Assembly: GCF_014639315.1 (NCBI RefSeq) | Contig: NZ_BMFY01000001.1 | Location: 1-64,000, forward strand | Source of the DNA: Sediminivirga luteola | Lineage (GTDB): Bacteria > Actinomycetota > Actinomycetes > Actinomycetales > Brevibacteriaceae | Reading direction: 5' to 3' | DNA: 64,000 nt | Part shown: positions 59,664 to 64,000 of the stretch, one piece after another | How positions within the stretch are numbered: position 1 is the stretch's first letter | How the letters are laid out: the number at the start of each line of letters is the position of its first letter | The notes under the pieces: generated by a model | The model's database searches: none | The model's input: only the letters and a program-made list of their open reading frames with translations | What the model was told of the DNA's origin: nothing | Translations under genes and position numbers: made by a program

Positions 59664-60002
59664 ATGGCACAGAAAGTCAAAGTCATCCTGATCGACGATC
59701 TGGATGGCGGCGAGGCGGCGGAGACCGTCCGATTCGGTCTTGACGGCGTGGACTACGAGATCGACCTGTCCCAGGAGCACGCGGAGGAACTGCGAGGAGC
59801 GCTCTCCCCGTACCTCGGCAAGGCTCGCCGGGTGTCCGCGGCGCGCAGCCGGGCCCGTCGCACGCAGAGCGGCGGGAGCGGCAGCAGCAGCGGCGGCTCC
59901 CTGACCAAGGTCCGCGCCTGGGCCCGCGAGCAGGGCTACCAGATCGGCGATCGCGGCCGGGTGCCGCAGGAGATCGTGGAAGCCTACAAGGCAGCGCACT
60001 GA
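59664..60002 (+). CDS. lsr2: Lsr2 nucleoid-associated protein
   Basis: 112 residues; H-NS-like silencer that bridges AT-rich DNA. The N-terminal dimerisation domain 'MAQKVKVILIDDLDGGEAAETVRFGLDGV' and the C-terminal DNA-binding helix pair with its AT-hook-like RGR ('YQIGDRGRVPQEIVEAYKAAH') are both canonical. A Ser/Gly-rich linker joins them. ATG 59664 with AAGGAG 9 nt upstream. In this GC-rich genome its targets would be horizontally acquired A/T-rich regions. Confidence 0.96.
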   Translation: MAQKVKVILIDDLDGGEAAETVRFGLDGVDYEIDLSQEHAEELRGALSPYLGKARRVSAARSRARRTQSGGSGSSSGGSLTKVRAWAREQGYQIGDRGRVPQEIVEAYKAAH

Positions 60003-60010
60003 ACCACTGA

Positions 60011-60048
60011 GAACACGCTGACAAGAGCGGAACACGCTGACAAGAGCG
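60011..60048 (+). repeat. 19-bp perfect tandem duplication
   Basis: GAACACGCTGACAAGAGCG at 60011-60029 is followed immediately by an identical copy at 60030-60048, starting 8 nt after the lsr2 stop. It is a recent-looking direct duplication in the lsr2-clpC gap. Confidence 0.8.
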
Positions 60049-60193
60049 CCGGACGGGTGCCGCCATACTGGCGAGCCCCGATCCGGCACTGGTCTGCATG
60101 AGGCGGTTTCCCGGACGGGGAGCCGCCTCACTGCGTCTGCCCGGTCCGGGCACCCCGGAACGGACGACGACTGGAGGGGGCTGTTCCTTACGG

Positions 60194-60213
60194 GTTTCGG
60201 CTCAGAGTGAAAC
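60194..60213 (+). promoter_or_regulatory. GTTTC-N10-GAAAC inverted repeat before clpC
   Basis: Short perfect inverted repeat 28 nt upstream of a TAGCAT hexamer (60241-60246) that may be the clpC -10. clpC genes in actinobacteria are usually under stress regulators (ClgR and others); this repeat is not a canonical ClgR box, so the assignment is open. AGGAGG precedes the clpC ATG. Confidence 0.35.
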
Positions 60214-60270
60214 GGGCAATACACGGCGGCCCAGGCTGGTTAGCATCAAAGAATCTTCTAGGAGGGTGCA

Positions 60271-62889
<2,619 letters not shown>

Positions 62890-62899
62890 GGGAGTAGTC

Positions 62900-63784
62900 A
62901 TGGGTGAGACGACACGGCCGGCCGGGCCGCAGGGGGTTTCCCCTGCGGCCCGGTCCGCCGCGGCCGGACGGCCGCCGAAGGTCCGCGATGCGGATAAGAC
63001 GAAACTGGCGGGCGCCGACGGGCGCATCGCCGACGAGGACTCCGGCGAGAAAGCGCAGCCGGAGGACTCCTCCGAGGGTTCGTCCGGCGCCGACTCCGGC
63101 GACGAGGCCGACGACGAAGACGACTCCGGGTCCTGGCCCGCGGGCCGGGGACACCACGTGGTGACGCCCCTCCGCCGGGGTGGCGGCGCGACCGGCGGTG
63201 CCGGTTCCCGCGTCACCGCCCCGGCGTCCGCCGGCCGGGCCGGGCACGCGCCGTCGGCCACGGCGACGGAACAGCCGGTGACGGTGCGCAAGGCCGTCGT
63301 CGCGGATATCCCCCGCATCTTCGATCTGGTGGCGCCGATGGCGGAGTCACGCCTCCTGGTGGCCAAGGAGAAGGTGGCCTACTACGAGAGCGTGCAGGAG
63401 TTCCGCGTCGCGGAGGTGACCGGTGCCGACGGCGCACCGGTTCTGGTCGGCTGCGCGGCTCTGCATGTGATGTGGAGCGATCTGGCCGAGGCGCGCACCG
63501 TGGCCACGCACCCGCAGTACCGCGGGCTGGGCATCGGCAAGGCCCTGATGGAACAGCTCTTCGCCGACGCCCGGGAACTGGGCGTCAAGCGGATCTTCTG
63601 CCTGACCTTCGAGACGGAGTTCTTCTCCCGCCTGGGCTTCGAGGAGATCGAGGGTACCCCGGTCGAGCCGGAGGTCTACATGCAACTGCTGCGCTCGCAC
63701 GACGAAGGCGTGGCCGAGTTCCTGGATCTGGCAAGGGTCAAGCCCAACACTCTCGGCAACAGCCGCATGCTCAAGTACCTCTGA
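62900..63784 (+). CDS. GNAT amino-acid N-acetyltransferase (ArgA-like) with disordered leader
   Basis: 294 residues. The first 125 residues are disordered and strongly acidic in the middle (EDSSEGSSGADSGDEADDED). The C-terminal 165 residues are a complete GNAT domain: 'VRKAVVADIPRIFDLVAPMA', acetyl-CoA loop 'ATHPQYRGLGIGKALMEQL', and 'FCLTFETEFFSRLGFEEIEGTPV', the pattern of the actinobacterial N-acetylglutamate synthase (Rv2747 type), which starts arginine synthesis. Such enzymes are normally about 170 residues. It lies 10 nt after clpC, so is likely co-transcribed. Specificity is inferred. Confidence 0.8.
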   Translation: MGETTRPAGPQGVSPAARSAAAGRPPKVRDADKTKLAGADGRIADEDSGEKAQPEDSSEGSSGADSGDEADDEDDSGSWPAGRGHHVVTPLRRGGGATGGAGSRVTAPASAGRAGHAPSATATEQPVTVRKAVVADIPRIFDLVAPMAESRLLVAKEKVAYYESVQEFRVAEVTGADGAPVLVGCAALHVMWSDLAEARTVATHPQYRGLGIGKALMEQLFADARELGVKRIFCLTFETEFFSRLGFEEIEGTPVEPEVYMQLLRSHDEGVAEFLDLARVKPNTLGNSRMLKYL

Positions 63785-63868
63785 GCGTCCCGTCCGGCGT
63801 GCTCCGCTCCGGCAGGACCCGGTCGCCGGTATCCCGGCGTCTGCTGAGGCCCGCCGCCGGGAGAGGGA

Positions 63869-64000
63869 TCAGACCAACTGGACAGGCGGGCCGTAGCGGC
63901 CTACGTGGACATCCGCGGTGAGGAGCGTGACGCCTTCATCTCGGGCCTGAGCGACGAGGAGCCGGTCGAACGGGTCTTTGTGGAGCATGGGGAGCCCTGA
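63869..64000 (-). CDS. PIN-domain (VapC-like) toxin, C-terminal fragment
   Basis: The minus strand is open from the window edge to a TGA at 63869-63871. The 43 visible residues read ...LPMLHKDPFDRLLVAQARDEGV, then LLTADVHVGRYGPPVQLV. This matches the C-terminal end of PIN-domain VapC-type ribonuclease toxins (the DPFDR...LLvAQA and TAD motifs with the conserved acidic metal ligands). The start and any cognate antitoxin lie outside the window. Partial only. Confidence 0.75.
   Translation of the reverse strand, partial: SGLPMLHKDPFDRLLVAQARDEGVTLLTADVHVGRYGPPVQLV

Overview
The window is one contiguous piece of a high-GC actinobacterial chromosome. Codon third positions are overwhelmingly G or C. 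Marker genes include Lsr2, a Tad-type pilus locus with an Ssd-like leader gene, ClpC, a membrane-fused thymidylate kinase and DUF3180. Gene content and order fit Micrococcales best. The genus cannot be fixed from sequence alone. Most of the window is core genome in conserved actinobacterial order. Accessory-looking material sits at the two edges and in a few intergenic patches.

Layout. 1-1020: a small putative toxin/ribbon-helix-helix antitoxin pair behind a 29-bp interrupted palindrome, followed by what looks like a two-repeat remnant of a type I-E CRISPR array with an exact 32-nt spacer. 1163-6320: a tight, overlapping Tad/Flp pilus operon (ssd, tadA, tadB, tadC, then a DUF4244 pilin and two TadE/G-like genes). 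It meets tail-to-tail an MrfA-type helicase. 8900-18421: a methyltransferase, topA, a lipoate-ligase-like gene, a membrane-Tmk fusion and holB, the same neighbourhood as the M. tuberculosis Rv3644c-Rv3660c region. 18720-20945: an SRPBCC/ArsR pair, an M20 peptidase and tRNA-Thr(CGU). 21321-29147: a TetR regulator divergent from a five-gene leucine/isovalerate-type catabolic operon (mccB, mccA, acyl-CoA dehydrogenase, MaoC hydratase, CitE-like lyase), in the order of M. tuberculosis accD1-accA1-fadE19-Rv2499c-Rv2498c. A clear palindromic operator lies at its promoter, and a 42-bp near-perfect palindrome plus a second hairpin lie at its end. 29311-39151: def, SDR, msrA, a nitroreductase, a large RND permease with a CPBP protease, and small proteins. 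39420-42068: a secreted LPXTG-anchored metallophosphoesterase with a CRP-like site upstream. 42511-57656: ppa, rhodanese, a PBP4-type carboxypeptidase behind a leaderless mini-ORF, a DUF2342 protein, tilS, hpt, ftsH, folE-folP-folBK, DUF3180, two PH-domain membrane proteins and a DUF2520 protein. 57774-63784: lysS, a small membrane protein, lsr2, clpC and a GNAT acetyltransferase. 63869-64000: the C-terminal end of a PIN-domain (VapC-like) toxin cut by the window edge.

Two genome-wide habits stand out. First, many genes have a TANNNT-like -10 hexamer ending 6-8 nt before the start codon and no Shine-Dalgarno, so their mRNAs are probably leaderless; this settles several start sites. Second, many housekeeping enzymes (Tmk, MccA, MaoC, RND permease, PBP4, TilS, FolBK, FtsH, ClpC, GNAT, the PH-domain protein) carry long Pro/Gly/Ala/Gln-rich disordered extensions. 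No complete mobile element, integrase, rRNA or cas gene is visible. No large undescribed operon is evident. The most unusual signals are the degenerate CRISPR-like unit, the leaderless mini-ORF coupled to the PBP4 gene, the perfect-consensus regulatory palindromes, and a codon-usage patch in lysS. All statements on promoters, operators and functions are from reading the sequence; no database search was run.
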